Part shown: piece by piece, positions 62,190-64,000 of the stretch | How the letters are laid out: the number at the start of each line of letters is the position of its first letter | How positions within the stretch are numbered: the stretch's first letter is position 1 | Source: Natronomonas aquatica | Lineage (GTDB): Archaea; Halobacteriota; Halobacteria; Halobacteriales; Haloarculaceae | Reading direction: 5' to 3' | Assembly: GCF_024449025.1 (NCBI RefSeq) | Contig: NZ_JAHLKM010000001.1 | Span: 124,001-188,000 of the forward strand | DNA: 64,000 nucleotides | The notes under the pieces: model-generated | Database searches by the model: none | What the model was told of the DNA's origin: nothing | The model's input: the letters and a program-made list of their open reading frames with translations, nothing else | Position numbers and translations under genes: made by a program

Positions 62190-62963
62190 CTACTCGTACT
62201 GTCGGATCCGATCGCCGAAGGCGTGCCGAACGGCGCCGAGTTCGTCGCCGACCAGGAGCATCCGGTAGCCGGCCTCGACGGCCGCTTCGATCGCGTCGGG
62301 GTCCATCCCGACGGCCCGTCCGTACGGGACGCCGGCGGCGTCGGCGGTCTCCCGGTAGGTTTCGATCGCGTCCTGAACCGCCGGATCGTCGGGCATCGCC
62401 CCCATCGACACCGACAGGTCCTGATGGCCGAGGAGGACGAACCCGAGTTCGGGAACCGAGAGGATCTCATCGAGATTCTCGATCGCGGTGTGGTTCTCGA
62501 TGTTCACGCCGACCGATACGGACCGGTCTTCCCGACGTCGGTAGTCGGCCGAGATGTCCTCGCCCCAGTAGTTGGCGCGACCGATACCCACGCCCCGTTC
62601 GCCCGGCCCGTCGTCGTAGTCGAACCGTGAGGCTTTCACCACCCGCTTGACCTCCGAGGCGGTTTCGACGCGCGGGACGACGACGTTGCGGACGCCCGCA
62701 TCGAGCACCTTCCGGACGACGGCCGGCTCGCTCGATGTGACCCGGACGACGAGTTCGGTCCCGCCGACCGCCGCCGCACGGACGAGGTCCTCCATCGCGG
62801 TGCTGTCGGTCGGGCTGATCCCGCTGTGTTCGAGATCGAGCCAGACGAAATCGAGCCCGACCCGACCGTAGGTCTCGACGATCGTCGGCGAACAGGTTAT
62901 TGCGCCCGGCCCGAGCTGGGGAACGCCGGCTTCGAGTCCGTCCTGAAACGTGTTGTCTGTCAT
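62190..62963 (-). CDS. HpcH/HpaI family aldolase
   Basis: A 257-residue class II pyruvate-dependent aldolase fold. It shows DFVWLDLEHSGIS near residue 38, VVPRVETASEVKRVVKAS, the metal Glu in VGVNIENHTAIEN, and LGHQDLSVSMGA. Homologues cleave 4-hydroxy-2-oxoheptanedioate or 2-keto-3-deoxyrhamnonate/glucarate. It is 16 bp downstream of the Gfo/Idh gene, and with its other neighbours it points to degradation of a sugar or sugar acid to pyruvate plus an aldehyde. Confidence 0.88.
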   Translation of the reverse strand: MTDNTFQDGLEAGVPQLGPGAITCSPTIVETYGRVGLDFVWLDLEHSGISPTDSTAMEDLVRAAAVGGTELVVRVTSSEPAVVRKVLDAGVRNVVVPRVETASEVKRVVKASRFDYDDGPGERGVGIGRANYWGEDISADYRRREDRSVSVGVNIENHTAIENLDEILSVPELGFVLLGHQDLSVSMGAMPDDPAVQDAIETYRETADAAGVPYGRAVGMDPDAIEAAVEAGYRMLLVGDELGAVRHAFGDRIRQYE

Positions 62964-62979
62964 GGTTTGATGAGTGTGG

Positions 62980-64000
62980 TTACCAGGATGTGATTTCGAC
63001 GTCCCGGAGGGGTCGCTCCAGTGGAACCGTCACCTGACCGGAGGTGTAATGGGAGAGATAGAACCCGACGATGATCTCCAGGGACCGCATCGCCTCCCGG
63101 CCCGTGGAGTCGTTCTCCGCCCGTCCCTCGAGGACGTCGACGATGTGCTCGGCCGCGTTCGCGAAGGCGCGCTCGTAGTCGTCGTCCCACGTCCAGGAGC
63201 CCTCGATTCCCTCCAGCGAGCGTTCGACGTGCTCGCCGTCCTCGAGCGCCCAGTAGCGCCACTCGCCGTCGTCGTTGTTCATGTAGAGTTTCCCCTCGGA
63301 GCCGATGAAGTTCAGGTTCATCGAGGAGTCCTCGCGGGGCATCGTACAGTCGACCGTCGCGAAGGTGCCGTCGTCCATGACGACGAACCCGCCGCCGCCG
63401 GAGTCGTCGACGTCGGTGTCCGCCTCCAGGGCGTCGACGGCCTCGTTCTCGCCGGTGATGTAGCCGCTGATGCGCTCGGCGCGAGCGTCGAGCAGGTACA
63501 CCAGCGTATCAAGCAGGTGCGTCGAGTTCCGGAGCAGTTCCATCCGGAACTGGGTGCTCACCGAGTGGACCTCCCCGAGGATGTTCTCCTCGTGGACCAG
63601 TTCGCGGAGCTGTCGGAGCTTGTCGGTAAAGCGGAACGAGTGGTTCACGAGCAGTTCGATCCCTTCCCGATCGCAGGTGTCGATCATCGCTTCGGCGTCG
63701 CCGACGGCCGAGGCGACCGGCTTTTCACACCAGATCAGGTCGGGGGACGACGCCGATTCCGCGGTATCGATGACGTGATCGGCGTGGAGAAAGGAGGGAG
63801 TACACACCGAGACGACGTCGAGGTCCTCCGCCGAGAGCATCGCCTCGTGGCCGACGTACTGCCGGGAGTCGGGGATTTCCCACGCCTCGCCGAAGCGGGC
63901 CAGTTTCTCCTCGTCGATGTCGGCGATCGCCACCAGTTCGATACCGTCGGCGGCGTCGTAGCCGCCGGCGTGGCTCGCCTCGATCTTCTCCGAGCCGATC
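62980..64000 (-). CDS. Gfo/Idh/MocA-family oxidoreductase, partial
   Basis: The C-terminal about 340 residues of an NAD(P)-dependent oxidoreductase; the N-terminus lies beyond the right edge. It has the strand VAIADIDEEKL of the Rossmann half, VSVCTPSFLHADHVI, WCEKPVASAVGDAEAMID (EKP motif) and VNHSFRFTDKLRQLR, then the beta-sheet domain SEGKLYMNNDDGEW. Family members oxidise or epimerise sugars (for example xylose or glucose dehydrogenase). It heads a leftward set with the aldolase (16 bp apart), the dehydrogenase and the FAH protein. Confidence 0.9.
   Translation of the reverse strand, partial: IGSEKIEASHAGGYDAADGIELVAIADIDEEKLARFGEAWEIPDSRQYVGHEAMLSAEDLDVVSVCTPSFLHADHVIDTAESASSPDLIWCEKPVASAVGDAEAMIDTCDREGIELLVNHSFRFTDKLRQLRELVHEENILGEVHSVSTQFRMELLRNSTHLLDTLVYLLDARAERISGYITGENEAVDALEADTDVDDSGGGGFVVMDDGTFATVDCTMPREDSSMNLNFIGSEGKLYMNNDDGEWRYWALEDGEHVERSLEGIEGSWTWDDDYERAFANAAEHIVDVLEGRAENDSTGREAMRSLEIIVGFYLSHYTSGQVTVPLERPLRDVEITSW

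Overview
The window is a stretch of haloarchaeal (class Halobacteria) chromosome. The evidence is very high G+C, acidic proteins rich in Asp and Glu, archaeal TATA boxes about 25-30 bp upstream of start codons (leaderless transcripts), many 4-bp ATGA/GTGA gene overlaps, and archaeal-type genes (CofE, Mer, a TrmB-family regulator, an intron-containing tRNA-Arg, HTH-10, a Zim-like CTAG methylase). No rRNA, CRISPR array, intact insertion sequence or prophage was seen. The genus is not assigned.

Layout. 1-6.1 kb: a cut-off MFS transporter, an alkaline-phosphatase-superfamily hydrolase, an alpha/beta hydrolase, a metallo-beta-lactamase (MBL) protein, a tungsten/molybdenum aldehyde:ferredoxin oxidoreductase and a MaoC-type hydratase. 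6.2-11.3 kb: a complete branched-chain-amino-acid-type ABC importer split into divergent livK-livM and livH-livG-livF units. 11.3-15.0 kb: a second MBL protein, thioredoxin plus a small partner, a cysteine-containing TrmB-family regulator (OxsR-like) and a divergent old-yellow-enzyme protein. 15.0-21.9 kb: Nos accessory genes (nosL; nosD-nosF-nosY) with an HTH regulator and a PAS/GAF histidine kinase, but no nosZ. 22-27.7 kb: an eIF2B-like protein, the F420 pair cofE-mer, small proteins, and a 7-TM protein overlapping a HEAT/pseudokinase gene. 27.9-34.1 kb: hisG, an NHL propeller, a DNA methylase, tRNA-Arg(TCT) with an intron, UPF0200/UPF0201-type proteins and a THUMP RNA methylase.

34.4-41.7 kb: a striking two-gene unit of an altered enolase paralogue and an altered glycerate 2-kinase paralogue, then a Gate-domain membrane protein and the proline operon proC-proB-proA. 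41.8-53.4 kb: an orphan NuoCD with a changed quinone-site residue, an HTH-10 regulator, an FtsJ/RlmE methylase with TRAM, an AN1-rhomboid, endonuclease V, a PsiE-like protein, a HAD phosphatase, an SDR, a second glycerate 2-kinase with standard motifs, and an ArsA/Get3 ATPase. 53.4-64 kb: a coiled-coil protein, an APH-type kinase, and a sugar-acid catabolic region. That region holds a 2-keto-3-deoxypentonate dehydratase and alpha-ketoglutarate semialdehyde dehydrogenase pair (xacE/xacF type), a PiT phosphate transporter and a UspA protein. It ends with a leftward set: Gfo/Idh oxidoreductase, HpcH/HpaI aldolase, 2-hydroxyacid dehydrogenase and FAH-family hydrolase.

The best candidate for an undescribed system is the enolase-like plus glycerate-kinase-like pair at 34.4-37.0 kb. 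The enolase-like protein keeps the metal ligands and both catalytic lysines but has lost the two active-site histidines. Its partner kinase has lost the conserved SDV..GD...IASGPT segment. Together they suggest a new two-step phosphorylation and elimination on a glycerate-like acid.
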